In this document: in pieces, positions 9,493 through 19,061 of the stretch
How the letters are laid out: each line of letters starts with the position of its first letter
Position numbering within the stretch: position 1 is the first letter of the stretch
Origin: Brasilonema sennae CENA114
GTDB taxonomy: Bacteria > Cyanobacteriota > Cyanobacteriia > Cyanobacteriales > Nostocaceae
Length of the DNA stretch: 64,000 nt
Direction: 5' to 3'
Assembly: GCF_006968745.1 (NCBI RefSeq)
Contig: NZ_CP030118.1
Span: 2,120,654-2,184,653 of the forward strand
Position numbers and translations under genes: made by a program
The notes under the pieces: model-generated
Told to the model about the DNA's origin: nothing
Seen by the model: only the letters and a program-made list of their open reading frames with translations
The model's database searches: none

Positions 9493-10329
9493 ATGACAAC
9501 CTCAATAATACCAACATTACAGAGTAACTATACAGTGAAGCAGCAGCAACAAGATAATCCCTCTCAATACTGTAGACTTATGTGGCGACGGGGTCAGTTG
9601 CTGATCATCCCTCCTGGAGGGATAACACAACCCTATATGCCTTCACTGGATAAAAAAGAGTCGTTAGTGGAGTGTCTGAAGCGTTCTCCTGCAAATTTGG
9701 TACGCATAGATCCAATACTTGGTGAAACAAGGTTAAAATTTTGGGCAGATGCGTGCGCTCAAGCCAACAAACCCATATTCCTGCGCATACCCTCGGTCGA
9801 GAAACAGCCAAAAGCACTAGACTCAACATTGTGGTGGTTGAAGCGTTTTACGGACTGGCTCACTGCGTTGATTTTTCTGCTTGCAGTAAGTCCAATCATG
9901 TTGGGATTAGTTTTGTTCATGCGCATTTCCTCTCCAGAACCAAGACTACTTTTTTCTTGCCAATGGCATGTGGGAGAACGAGGAAAACTCTTCAAGGTTT
10001 TCAAGTTTCGCACAACTACAGCCAGCAAAAGAGCAATTGGGGATATGGCGATAGCATATCAAGATGATTTGTACGATTCTGAAGATAGTCAAAATTCGAG
10101 TAAACTGGGACGATGGATGCGTAAGTATGGCCTAGATCATCTGCCACAGTTATTTAATGTACTACGTGGTGAAATGAGTTTGACTGGACCTCGTTGCTGG
10201 ACTTTGGAAGATGCAGTACGGCTCAGTCCAGAAGCACAACGACAACTCAACAGATTACCAGGAATGATGAGGTCATGGGAGGTTGAAGCAGAGTCGAATC
10301 TGTTACATTTGGATAGTTCAACTCTGTGA
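9493..10329 (+). CDS. hepC: HepC, heterocyst polysaccharide initiating sugar transferase
   Basis: The protein (278 residues from the ATG at 9493; a GTG at 9481 is an alternative) has a variable N-terminal ~110 residues. A membrane segment follows (TALIFLLAVSPIMLGLVLF), then the bacterial sugar-transferase signature: FKVFKFRTT, SKLGRWMRKYGLDHLPQLFNVLRGEMSLTGPR. Members transfer a hexose-1-phosphate to undecaprenyl phosphate, starting a repeat unit. hepC directly upstream of hepA is the Anabaena PCC 7120 order (alr2834-alr2835), where hepC is needed for the heterocyst envelope polysaccharide. The gene call rests on this synteny plus the short, N-terminally divergent form. Confidence 0.9.
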   Translation: MTTSIIPTLQSNYTVKQQQQDNPSQYCRLMWRRGQLLIIPPGGITQPYMPSLDKKESLVECLKRSPANLVRIDPILGETRLKFWADACAQANKPIFLRIPSVEKQPKALDSTLWWLKRFTDWLTALIFLLAVSPIMLGLVLFMRISSPEPRLLFSCQWHVGERGKLFKVFKFRTTTASKRAIGDMAIAYQDDLYDSEDSQNSSKLGRWMRKYGLDHLPQLFNVLRGEMSLTGPRCWTLEDAVRLSPEAQRQLNRLPGMMRSWEVEAESNLLHLDSSTL

Positions 10330-10470
10330 TTTGTTGTTCGTTACCTCATGGCTTGAACACCCTTGAGGTCTTTCACCAACTAAAAATATTGGTTCCACCC
10401 TTGGAAAATGACTTTCGCTCTGTTTCTGATGACAAAACAACTACTGGAACTTACAGTAGTAAGTAAAATT

Positions 10471-10503
10471 GCCGCACGTCAGTCAACGCGTTGCGGCTTT
10501 TTG
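10471..10503 (+). terminator. Intrinsic terminator of hepC
   Basis: Stem GCCGCA (10471-10476) / TGCGGC (10492-10497) followed by TTTTT. It separates hepC from hepA, so hepA probably has its own promoter in the remaining ~60 bp or is reached by read-through. Confidence 0.7.
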
Positions 10504-10563
10504 TAAGACTATAGTATTTTGAGCGCTCTATTTTCCCTGCAAAACTACAGTTGAATCTTACTC

Positions 10564-12414
10564 ATGCATGTCAAATTATCCAAACCAGTCCAAAATATCC
10601 TTAAGAATTTAGTCAAGACTACTAAGTTCTGGCAGGAGAACTACCTTATACTGCGAGAATTTAAACACTTTCCCAAAATTGCAGCGATTGCTCTTTTATT
10701 CTCATTTATAGCGGCAATTTTTGAGGGATTGAATGTTACTCTTTTAGCTGCCTTTCTACAAAATTTAACGACTCCCAACGTCCCGTTTCAGACAAAATTT
10801 GAGTTATTGAATACTTTGTTAGGAGCAGACGATCCATTACCTCTAAATCGTCTGTATCGCGTTTCATTCTTGCTTTTTGTTAGCGCTTGGATACGTTCAG
10901 GATTAAATTACTTAGCACAATTTTACACTGAAATAACTCAGTTGACTTTAGTGGATAGGCTCCGCAAACAAATATTTGAAAAACTACAGTCTGTAAAAAT
11001 AGGTTATTTTAATAATACTAAATCTGGTGAACTGATAAATACTATAACAACTGAACTAGAAAAATTAAAACAAGCTTTTGGTGATGCAGCGTTCTTATTT
11101 TCCAGAACATTAAACGCAGTCGTTTACCTAACGTCAATGTTTTGGATATCTTGGCAGTTATCTATTATTTCATTAATGCTTTTCAGTTTGTTAGCTGTTG
11201 GCTTGTCTACATTAAATAGTCGGGTTCGTGAGGCAAGTTTTGATGTAACTAAAGCCAACAATAATTTTACTTCTATAGCTATAGAATTTATCAATGGAAT
11301 TCGTACCGTTCACGCATTTTCTACGGAAGATTTTGAACGTAAACGTTATTATAATGCCAGCTTGAAGTTGGTCAATCATTCAAAGAAAATTGCCTCGGTA
11401 TGGATGATAGTCAAGCCACTTGCAGAGGCGTTGGCGACCACAATACTTGTGGCAATGATTGTTCTGGCATTTACAGTTTTTGTCACTAAAGGTTTACTAC
11501 AAACAGCTTTTCTATTGACGTTTTTCTTCGTTCTCTTTCGCCTCGTACCAATCATTCAAGATATTAATGGTGTAGCGACGCATATCAGTACAATGTACGG
11601 CTCGTCGGAAGTCGTGAAAAAACTTTTAGAAATTGATGAGCTACAGTATTTCCACAATGGACATATCGAATTTTCTGGCTTAAAACGTTCAATTGAGTTT
11701 GTGTCTGTTGATTTTGGCTACGACTCGGAAAGTTTGGTGCTTAGTAACATTAGGCTGATGATTGAACGAGGCAGGATGACTGCACTAGTGGGTGCTTCCG
11801 GCGCTGGTAAAACAACATTGGCAGATTTGATTCCGCGATTTTACGATCCAACGCGAGGTCATGTTTTTATTGATGGCGTTGATTTGCGGGATATTGAAAT
11901 CAAGTCGCTGCGCCGAAAAATTGCTGTGGTCAGCCAAGACACCTTTATTTTCAACACTTCTGTCCTTAACAATATTGCCTATGGGTCAGAAGGAGCAACA
12001 GATGAGGAAATTTACAAAGCGGCTCAATTAGCAAATGCTTTGGAATTTATCCAAGAAATGCCTGAAGGTTTCAACACTCAACTTGGAGATAGAGGTGTGA
12101 GGCTTTCTGGGGGTCAGCGTCAGCGAATTGCAATTGCTCGCGCTTTGCTGCGGAATCCAGAAATTCTGATTTTGGATGAAGCAACAAGTGCTCTTGATAC
12201 TGTGTCGGAGAAGTTAATTCAAGAGTCTATAGAAAAACTTTCTGTAGGACGAACAGTGATTGTCATTGCTCACCGCTTATCAACAATAGTTCGGGCAGAT
12301 AAAGTTGTCGTACTTGAACAGGGACAGATTGTAGAACAGGGCGGATATCAAGAGTTACTTGATATAAAAGGTAAGCTTTGGAAATATCACCAAATGCAGC
12401 ATCAACTAAATTAA
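10564..12414 (+). CDS. hepA: HepA, ABC-type exporter for heterocyst envelope polysaccharide
   Basis: The 616-residue half-transporter fuses an ABC exporter membrane domain (about 40-335, several hydrophobic segments) to a nucleotide-binding domain. Walker A is GASGAGKT with Lys416; the ABC signature LSGGQ is at 514-518; Walker B has Asp538-Glu539 (ILILDEATSALD); the H-loop is His570. HepA of Anabaena PCC 7120 has the same architecture and a similar length (about 600 residues), and it is required for deposition of the polysaccharide layer in developing heterocysts. Expression is known to be developmentally controlled there; no recognised operator can be shown here. Confidence 0.95.
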   Translation: MHVKLSKPVQNILKNLVKTTKFWQENYLILREFKHFPKIAAIALLFSFIAAIFEGLNVTLLAAFLQNLTTPNVPFQTKFELLNTLLGADDPLPLNRLYRVSFLLFVSAWIRSGLNYLAQFYTEITQLTLVDRLRKQIFEKLQSVKIGYFNNTKSGELINTITTELEKLKQAFGDAAFLFSRTLNAVVYLTSMFWISWQLSIISLMLFSLLAVGLSTLNSRVREASFDVTKANNNFTSIAIEFINGIRTVHAFSTEDFERKRYYNASLKLVNHSKKIASVWMIVKPLAEALATTILVAMIVLAFTVFVTKGLLQTAFLLTFFFVLFRLVPIIQDINGVATHISTMYGSSEVVKKLLEIDELQYFHNGHIEFSGLKRSIEFVSVDFGYDSESLVLSNIRLMIERGRMTALVGASGAGKTTLADLIPRFYDPTRGHVFIDGVDLRDIEIKSLRRKIAVVSQDTFIFNTSVLNNIAYGSEGATDEEIYKAAQLANALEFIQEMPEGFNTQLGDRGVRLSGGQRQRIAIARALLRNPEILILDEATSALDTVSEKLIQESIEKLSVGRTVIVIAHRLSTIVRADKVVVLEQGQIVEQGGYQELLDIKGKLWKYHQMQHQLN

Positions 12415-13015
12415 GGATCAATAGCAAGATCTAGAAAAGCTCAAACGTAAACGAAACTATAAAACTCATATTTGATTTTTGCTCAGGTAGGTAGGAACAT
12501 TTGATATTAAGCTTTCCCCGTTGTCCTTCAGGTTTGCCAGTCCCCCAAACTCCTGTACAGACGCACTTGCGTCGTTCGTGACGGGAACCGCCAAGACGGC
12601 AAGTGGATCCACCAAGACGGGGGCTGGTCTGACCTGTTAAGCGTTAAGCGTCCTCACGAGTAAGTTTACCAAATGAAACCCGATTCCTATATGAAAAATA
12701 TGGTTTTCAAAAATTCCCTTAAATAGTGAGTCCAATGAAAGTAACTTTCACATGTAAGGTACTTGATGGGGTATTACTTGAAAGTGATGAAACAGCTATT
12801 GCGCAAAAATTCTATTTTTTAGCTGCTAACGAATCGATGCACCAATAAATGGGTAAAGCAGCTATAAAGACTGCAAGAACGAATAGTCAGCAACTCCAGA
12901 AAAAATTATTAAAACAAAGATGGATGGAAAAGTCAAGAAGTAGCAAAAAAAGTTAAAATTCTTCTTGCAAGCAATAAACAAATTTTTGGGAACTTGAAAC
13001 TAACATGGAGGAGTA
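12415..13015. other. Gap between hepA and the next GT gene, with repeat block
   Basis: 12510-12660 is a GC-rich interspersed repeat (TTGCCAGTCCCCC, GACGCACTTGCGTCG, two copies of CCAAGACGG). The rest is AT-rich. A 37-codon frame at 12735-12848 (begins MKVTFTCKVL) has no clear ribosome binding site and is unassigned. A promoter for the downstream GT operon is likely in 12850-13000. Confidence 0.45.
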
Positions 13016-14191
13016 ATGCCCAACCTAATCACAGATGCACAACAGAGAGCAGAAAAATTGAACCAACCCGAGTATGATGAGAATTTGATATATCACTGCT
13101 CTAGTTTCAGAGTTAATGGAAATGGAGGAGCGGAAACTTATTTAACTTCTCTGATTCAATCTCCCCAATCTGGCGTGAGTGACTTTGTTATTAAATCTCT
13201 CAAAGAACTTGACCAGAGTCGGTTCAAATTGCTGCATATTCACAGTCCAGATTTACTAGAGCAAGTCAAAGGAGAATGTCCTACTGTCTTCACCGTTCAC
13301 AATCACTCATTGTACTGTGCTAGTGGTACAAAATATTTAGCAGCACAAGATGTCATTTGCGATCGCAATTTCTCTTATTTAGGATGCCTCTGGGGCAAGA
13401 TAATAGATGGCTGTGGAAGCCGCAAACCCGTAAGAGTGATTCAGGAATTACAAAGTACTCATCACCTCAACCATTTTATCAGAAATCTGAGAGTTACTTT
13501 TCTGGCAAATAGCGACTATGTTCGGAAACAGTTGATTAAAAATGGCTTGCCACCTCAACAAACTGTAACACTACGCTGTGGGATCTCCGTACCGCAAATA
13601 GCGACTGCGCCTCTAAGTTTAGAAACATACAAAAATCAGCGGATTTTATTTGTGGGGCGAATAGTTCCTGATAAAGGACTAGAATGGCTGCTCAAAACCT
13701 TAGTACACACAGATTCGCAAATTCATCTTGATATTGCAGGTGAAGGTTGGGAACGACCACGGTTGGAAAAGTTAGCTCAAAAACTAGGGTTAAACAACCG
13801 TATCACTTGGCATGGCTGGTGTGATAGTAACAAATTAAATCAACTTTACGAACAGTGTTTTGCTGTTATCTTCCCCAGTGTTTGGCCTGAACCAGCAGGT
13901 CTAGTCACTCTGGAAGCTTATGGTCATTACCGACCTGTCATTGCTAGCGCAGTCGGAGGTATTCCAGAATATTTACAAGATGGAGAAACAGGTGTTCTTG
14001 TACCAGCTAATAATATTCAGATGCTGGCACAAGCGATTACTCATTTGTCTTGTGATTATCATAAATGCCGACAGATGGGCGAACAAGGTCATGCTTTGCT
14101 CATGCAAGAATTCACAATGGATGTCCACGTCAAACATTTACAAAAAATTTATGAAAACACAATATCAGAATTTGCCAGTAAAAAAAATTAG
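13016..14191 (+). CDS. Glycosyltransferase family 4
   Basis: 391 residues; ATG preceded by a strong GGAGGAG. The N-terminal domain has a GNGGAETYL loop (residue ~37) and the C-terminal domain the donor-site sequence VWPEPAGLVTLEAYGHYRPVIAS with the E-x7-E pair, followed by GGIPEYLQDGETGVLV. These are hallmarks of retaining GT-B enzymes. It is the first gene after hepA, the place of a GT gene in the Anabaena HEP island, and probably adds one sugar of the repeat unit at the cytoplasmic membrane face. Confidence 0.88.
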   Translation: MPNLITDAQQRAEKLNQPEYDENLIYHCSSFRVNGNGGAETYLTSLIQSPQSGVSDFVIKSLKELDQSRFKLLHIHSPDLLEQVKGECPTVFTVHNHSLYCASGTKYLAAQDVICDRNFSYLGCLWGKIIDGCGSRKPVRVIQELQSTHHLNHFIRNLRVTFLANSDYVRKQLIKNGLPPQQTVTLRCGISVPQIATAPLSLETYKNQRILFVGRIVPDKGLEWLLKTLVHTDSQIHLDIAGEGWERPRLEKLAQKLGLNNRITWHGWCDSNKLNQLYEQCFAVIFPSVWPEPAGLVTLEAYGHYRPVIASAVGGIPEYLQDGETGVLVPANNIQMLAQAITHLSCDYHKCRQMGEQGHALLMQEFTMDVHVKHLQKIYENTISEFASKKN

Positions 14192-14283
14192 TTAGATAAT
14201 ATATGAAAGTTAAATAAGTTGCCTTAATGCAAAACCAAGACAGAGAGTAGTAATTTTATAGTAAAATACAAGGGTTTTAGAAA

Positions 14284-15315
14284 ATGTCACAGGTTAATAG
14301 CTCCCAAGAGCCTTTAGTCAGCGTTATTATTCCAACTTATGATAGACCAGAGTATCTCAAGCAAGCAATAAACAGCGCTGTTAAACAAACTTATCGAAAT
14401 ATTGAAATTATTGTTTCAGATAATTGCAGTCCAATAAGCCCCCAAAAGATAGTTGAATCTTTTGGTGATTCACGCATCCAATGTTCCAGTCAGCTAAGCA
14501 ATGTTGGTATGTTTGTTAATCAAATGGATACCTTCAAGAAGGCACAGGGTAAATACGTTGCCAGTCTCCATGATGATGATATGTGGAATGAGGACTTTCT
14601 GGAAAAACTGGTTCCAGCCTTGGAAAAAAACCCAGATATCATTCTCGCTTTCTGCGACCAATATATTATAGATAAACATGGCAAAATTGATCATATTGGT
14701 ACTGAGGAAAATTCAACAGCATACAAACGAACTATTTTAAAAAAAGGAGTTCATCAACCTTTTATTGAAATTGCAGTCATAGATAAGTCTGTACCAATAG
14801 CCGCAGCTTGTGTGATTCGGAAAGAATTTGTTGACTGGGAGAAAATTCCACAGGAAGTAGACGGTATGTGGGATTTATATTTAGCCTACTTATGTTCTCG
14901 TTCGGGTCATGGAGCATACTATTATCCAGAAAAATTGACACGGTATCGCGCTCATGAACAAACAGATACAAATCTCAGTGGTAGTCTAGATGCTAAGGCA
15001 AATCTCAGTGGTAGTCTAGATGCTCATACAAAGGCAAAAATTCGCAAAGGAAGAGCAGAAATATTTTGCTACGAGCAATTTATGAAAGATGAAAAACTCA
15101 AGAAATACAAGCTGTATTTTAAGCAAAAATGGTTAGAATCTCATACAACTTTAGCTATAGGTTTGCTGCGCTCTGAACAGACAACCGAAGCACGTCCTTA
15201 TCTTTTGCGGGCACTTTCTGAACAAAAGTTTAATTTCAGAACTATAGCAGCATTGATTTTGAGTTTCATTCCACGACCAATAACAAATCAATTGCTGGGA
15301 GTTGCAGCCAAATAA
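14284..15315 (+). CDS. Glycosyltransferase family 2 (GT-A fold)
   Basis: 343 residues. The N-terminus LVSVIIPTYDRPEYLKQAI is the nucleotide-binding start of GT2 enzymes, and the metal-binding DxD appears as SLHDDDMW near residue 99. The C-terminal ~100 residues are helical without membrane segments. An in-frame 30-bp tandem duplication at 14971-15030 repeats NLSGSLDA in a loop after the catalytic domain. It lies 92 bp after the preceding GT4 gene, likely in the same operon. Confidence 0.87.
   Translation: MSQVNSSQEPLVSVIIPTYDRPEYLKQAINSAVKQTYRNIEIIVSDNCSPISPQKIVESFGDSRIQCSSQLSNVGMFVNQMDTFKKAQGKYVASLHDDDMWNEDFLEKLVPALEKNPDIILAFCDQYIIDKHGKIDHIGTEENSTAYKRTILKKGVHQPFIEIAVIDKSVPIAAACVIRKEFVDWEKIPQEVDGMWDLYLAYLCSRSGHGAYYYPEKLTRYRAHEQTDTNLSGSLDAKANLSGSLDAHTKAKIRKGRAEIFCYEQFMKDEKLKKYKLYFKQKWLESHTTLAIGLLRSEQTTEARPYLLRALSEQKFNFRTIAALILSFIPRPITNQLLGVAAK
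14971..15030 (+). repeat. 30-bp in-frame tandem duplication inside the GT2 gene
   Basis: Two adjacent 30-bp units (14971-15000, 15001-15030) are identical over their first 24 bases (AATCTCAGTGGTAGTCTAGA then TGCT) and differ in the last six. It encodes duplicated NLSGSLDA. Confidence 0.9.
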
Positions 15316-15393
15316 AAGCCTCAACGCAACTAAAAATAGAATTTTTAAGTCATCAATGTTAAGTCAAAAATGAACTGAGAAGGAAGGTGGTGT

Positions 15394-16587
15394 GTGAAAC
15401 TATGTATTGTGACTCACAAATTAAAAAAGGGTGATGGACAGGGACGAGTAAATTATGAGGTTGCAAAAGAAGCCATTCGCCGGGGTCATCACCTGACCTT
15501 ATTGGCAAGTGAAATAGCACCAGAATTACAACAAAGTAGCCAGGTCAACTGGATTCCTATTTCAGTCAACGGGTTGCCAACTGAATTTCTTCGTAATTTC
15601 ATATTCTCTCAAAAAAGTGCAGATTGGTTGCGCAAACACCGCCCCCAAGTCGATTTGGTGAAAGTCAACGGAGCAATAACATCATCAGTATCTGATGTGA
15701 ATGCTGTACACTTTGTCCACAGTTCTTGGCTGCGATCGCCCGTACATATTTCCCGTCTCCGCAAAGATTTGTATGGTTTGTACCAAAAGCTGTACACCGC
15801 ATTCAACGCCCGTTGGGAAAAACAGGCTTTCCAAAAAGCAAAGATTGTGGTATCAGTATCCGAAAAAGTTGCCGAAGAATTGGAAAGTATTGGTGTACCC
15901 CGTTCTCGAATTCGGGTGATTGTCAATGGAGTTGATTTAGAAGAGTTTTCTCCTGGTACGGTATCTCGTCAAACACTCGGTTTGCCGGAAAATGTGACTT
16001 TGGCGCTGTTTGCAGGAGACATTCGCACACCCAGGAAAAACTTAGATACCGTACTGCGTGCCTTGGTGAAAGTACCAAATTTATATCTTGCAGTTGTGGG
16101 AAGTCCTGAAGGTAGCCCCTTCCCACAAATGGCAGAATCCTTAGGGTTGAATGAACGAGTGCATTTTCTGGGATATCGGCGTGATATACCCCAGATTATG
16201 CGTGCTGTAGATTTATTCGTGTTTCCTTCCCGTTACGAAGCATGTACCCTAGTCTTATTAGAAGCCCTTGCTTGTGGACTTCCTGTTATTACCGCAACGG
16301 CAACAGGAGGTGCAGAATTAGTCACACCAGAATGCGGGGTTGTCTTGTCTGACTCCGACGATGTTGAGGCTTTGGCGGAGGTACTGTTGTCTTTGGTGAG
16401 TGATCGCAACAAAATGCAGCAGATGGGTCAAGCTGCACGCACTGTCGCAGAACAGCACAGCTGGGCTACTATGGCAAAAACTTATGTGGATTTGTTTGAG
16501 GAGTTAAGCAAGAATGAGGAACACCGTTCTCATACCGACTTATCGCCGTCCTCAAGACCTATTACGCTGCCTTCAGGCGTTAGTTGA
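15394..16587 (+). CDS. Glycosyltransferase family 4
   Basis: 397 residues from a GTG with AAGGAAGG just upstream. It starts MKLCIVTHKLKKGDGQGRVN and carries the GT4 donor-site motif SRYEACTLVLLEALACGLPVI followed by GGAELV. The last 24 codons are overlapped by the next gene in another frame, and the residues there (from about NEEHRSHTD) are low-complexity and probably dispensable. It lies 78 bp after the GT2 gene. Confidence 0.88.
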   Translation: MKLCIVTHKLKKGDGQGRVNYEVAKEAIRRGHHLTLLASEIAPELQQSSQVNWIPISVNGLPTEFLRNFIFSQKSADWLRKHRPQVDLVKVNGAITSSVSDVNAVHFVHSSWLRSPVHISRLRKDLYGLYQKLYTAFNARWEKQAFQKAKIVVSVSEKVAEELESIGVPRSRIRVIVNGVDLEEFSPGTVSRQTLGLPENVTLALFAGDIRTPRKNLDTVLRALVKVPNLYLAVVGSPEGSPFPQMAESLGLNERVHFLGYRRDIPQIMRAVDLFVFPSRYEACTLVLLEALACGLPVITATATGGAELVTPECGVVLSDSDDVEALAEVLLSLVSDRNKMQQMGQAARTVAEQHSWATMAKTYVDLFEELSKNEEHRSHTDLSPSSRPITLPSGVS

Positions 16588-17458
16588 GCAAACTAAACCA
16601 CCTTTTCAGGTGATAGTGGTTGTACGGGATATAGATACTGATACTTGGCAGTTTCTAGAAGGATTCAAAGAAACTACACTGCCACTCGATACCGTCAAAG
16701 TTACAGTTGGGGGAGTGGTCGCAGCTCTTAATGCTGGACTGGAAGCGGTTAAAGGAGATACGGTTTCAATAACGGATGATGATGCAGCACCTCGCCCTGA
16801 TTGGTTAGAACGCATCAGTGCTCATTTCACCTCAGACAGTCGCATCGCTGGAGTCGGCGGACGCGATTGGATACACGAAGGTGAAAAGCTATTAGATGAC
16901 TCGTGCGAAGTGGTTGGTCAACTACAGTGGTTTGGGCGAGTTATTGGTAATCATCACTTGGGAATGGGAGAACCCCGCGAAGTCGATGTCCTCAAGGGTG
17001 TTAACATGAGTTTTCGTACCAGCGCGATCGCCGGATCGCGCTTTGATCAGCGGATGCGAGGTACGGGAGCACAAGTACACTTTGAAATGGCATTTACCCT
17101 AGCTTTAAAGCGGGCGGGTTGGAAGATGATTTACGATCCCGCTGTAGCCGTTGATCACTATCCAGCACAACGTTTTGATGAAGACCAGCGCAATAATTTT
17201 AATGAAGTAGCTTGGATAAATCTAGTTCATAATGAAACGCTTGTGTTACTTGAGCATCTGCCACCTACACGCCGTACAGTGTTTTTACTTTGGGCTATAT
17301 TAGTGGGAACACGAGATAGTTTGGGTTTTGTCCAATGGCTTAGGCTTTTGCCGAAGGGCGGCAAACTGGCAGCGCAAAAATGGCTAGCTTCCATCCGTGG
17401 ACGTTGGCAGGGATGGCAAACCTGGCAAAAGCACCACAGTTTTTTAATAAATAACTAA
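16514..17458 (+). CDS. Glycosyltransferase family 2
   Basis: 314 residues. The start MRNTVLIPTYRRPQDLLRCL is a typical GT2 N-terminus, and the catalytic aspartates appear as SITDDDAAPRPDWL near residue 90. A conserved H/ED-type acceptor region follows (VLKGVNMSFR; GTGAQVHFEMAF). The coding frame overlaps the preceding GT4 gene by 74 bp, an unusually long same-strand overlap suggesting translational coupling. The next in-frame Met lies deep in the protein and would destroy the fold, so the overlap appears real. Confidence 0.86.
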   Translation: MRNTVLIPTYRRPQDLLRCLQALVEQTKPPFQVIVVVRDIDTDTWQFLEGFKETTLPLDTVKVTVGGVVAALNAGLEAVKGDTVSITDDDAAPRPDWLERISAHFTSDSRIAGVGGRDWIHEGEKLLDDSCEVVGQLQWFGRVIGNHHLGMGEPREVDVLKGVNMSFRTSAIAGSRFDQRMRGTGAQVHFEMAFTLALKRAGWKMIYDPAVAVDHYPAQRFDEDQRNNFNEVAWINLVHNETLVLLEHLPPTRRTVFLLWAILVGTRDSLGFVQWLRLLPKGGKLAAQKWLASIRGRWQGWQTWQKHHSFLINN

Positions 17459-17570
17459 CTGTTGTAGTAGATAGCTAAAAAACCTTATTCTCGTGAACAG
17501 CACTGCCTAATCATGACCTTAGAAATGAGGCATAGCTTACTCTACGAAATCTTTAACTTGGAGAAACCAA

Positions 17571-19061
17571 GTGAATTCTAAACAGCCACATTTTCATCCT
17601 TTGCTTAAACAGCATTATTTGCCTGACCAGCGCTCATTTGTCAGCTGGATAGTCATTTCCGGTTTCGTGTTGCTGAATGTCGCCTTTTATTTTGCAGGCG
17701 CAGCCAAGCTGCGCCTCATTTTCCCCATATCATCTTTTGTTGTAGCTATATTTTTATACTTACGGCATCCCATTCTCTACTTGGGCTTTGCCTGGTGGAT
17801 GTGGTTTCTATCAGCATTAGTTGCTCGTTTGATTGATTTTCGTGCTGGTTGGGATCCAAGTCGTCAGGTGCTTATTGCTCCATACTTAGTAACTTTAGTT
17901 ACACTAGCAACAACTCTAAAATACCTTCCCAGTGCTTCTCGTCAAGGAGGTTTACCTTTTGTTTTTGCTTTTGTAGGTGTGTGTTATGGGCTTCTTGTAG
18001 GACTGGTTTACAACTCACCGATCGCCATAGCACGAAGTCTTCTAGATTGGCTATCTCCGGTCATTTTTGGATTCCATTTATTCATGTGCTGGCGTGATTA
18101 CCCTAGCTATCGTCAGAATATTCAACGCACATTCTTTTGGTGTGTGTTCCTGACAGGACTATACGGTGTGTATCAATTCGTGGTGGCACCTGAGTGGGAC
18201 AAATATTGGCTCATACAATCAAAAATGAATACCAGTTCTGGTAACCCAGCGCCCTTCCAGATGCGGGTATGGAGCACAATGCACTCAGTCGGTCCCTATG
18301 GAGCTGTGATGCAAGCAGGGTTGCTGTTATTGTTTAGTGGTGGCTCCTCAGGACCTTTAAACTTTCCCGCTTCTGCATTCGGCTACTTATCATTCCTACT
18401 GACTCAGGCACGTACTAACTGGGGAGGCTGGTTAATGGGGCTGGCTATGATTTTTGGTTCTGTGAAAGCGCAAACTCAAATGCGCTTGATTGCTATCATT
18501 TTGGCAATGGGATTGTGTGTCATTCCATTAGCAACCATAGAGCCATTCGCTAGTGTTGTTGGCAGTCGTTTTGAAAGTTTTTCTAATCTTGAAAATGATG
18601 GTAGCTTGAAAGATAGATCCGGGAGCTATGACAGAAACCTGAGTGTTGCCTTATCTAATGTCTTCGGCAATGGATTTGGAAATACCTGGAAATTTAATGA
18701 AAAAACTGGTCAAATAGAAGTCTTTGTTATTGATAGTGGCGTATTAGATATGTTCTTCACGCTGGGCTGGTTGGGAGCTATTCCTTATATCACTGCACTT
18801 GTGATGATTATCACTAATATATTCAAGTATACTGAATCTCGCTTCGATAGTTTTGTGAGTGCTTCTCGCGCCATTGGTGTGACTGCTTGTGCTCAGCTCG
18901 TTATTGGTAGCGGTATGTTAAGTATAGCAGGCATGATTCTTTGGGGATTTTTTGGTATCACTATGGCAGCACATAAATACTATCAGCATCAAGGAATAAC
19001 TGCACCCACCTATCCGCAGCAGCCAGAAATCATTGGATCTCAAGAAAGGTCTACGATATGA
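17571..19061 (+). CDS. O-antigen ligase/polymerase-like membrane protein
   Basis: 496 residues with about ten hydrophobic segments spread over the whole length (for example FVSWIVISGFVLLNVAFYF, LRLIFPISSFVVAIFLYL). A large extracytoplasmic loop in the second half holds VGSRFESFSNLENDGSLKDR, where the RxxSFxNLxxDGSxxDR pattern is typical of Wzy/WaaL-like proteins. It would polymerise or ligate the exported repeat units. Start is GTG behind GGAGAAACC. Its stop overlaps the next start (ATGA), showing tight coupling to the following GT4 gene. Confidence 0.82.
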   Translation: MNSKQPHFHPLLKQHYLPDQRSFVSWIVISGFVLLNVAFYFAGAAKLRLIFPISSFVVAIFLYLRHPILYLGFAWWMWFLSALVARLIDFRAGWDPSRQVLIAPYLVTLVTLATTLKYLPSASRQGGLPFVFAFVGVCYGLLVGLVYNSPIAIARSLLDWLSPVIFGFHLFMCWRDYPSYRQNIQRTFFWCVFLTGLYGVYQFVVAPEWDKYWLIQSKMNTSSGNPAPFQMRVWSTMHSVGPYGAVMQAGLLLLFSGGSSGPLNFPASAFGYLSFLLTQARTNWGGWLMGLAMIFGSVKAQTQMRLIAIILAMGLCVIPLATIEPFASVVGSRFESFSNLENDGSLKDRSGSYDRNLSVALSNVFGNGFGNTWKFNEKTGQIEVFVIDSGVLDMFFTLGWLGAIPYITALVMIITNIFKYTESRFDSFVSASRAIGVTACAQLVIGSGMLSIAGMILWGFFGITMAAHKYYQHQGITAPTYPQQPEIIGSQERSTI

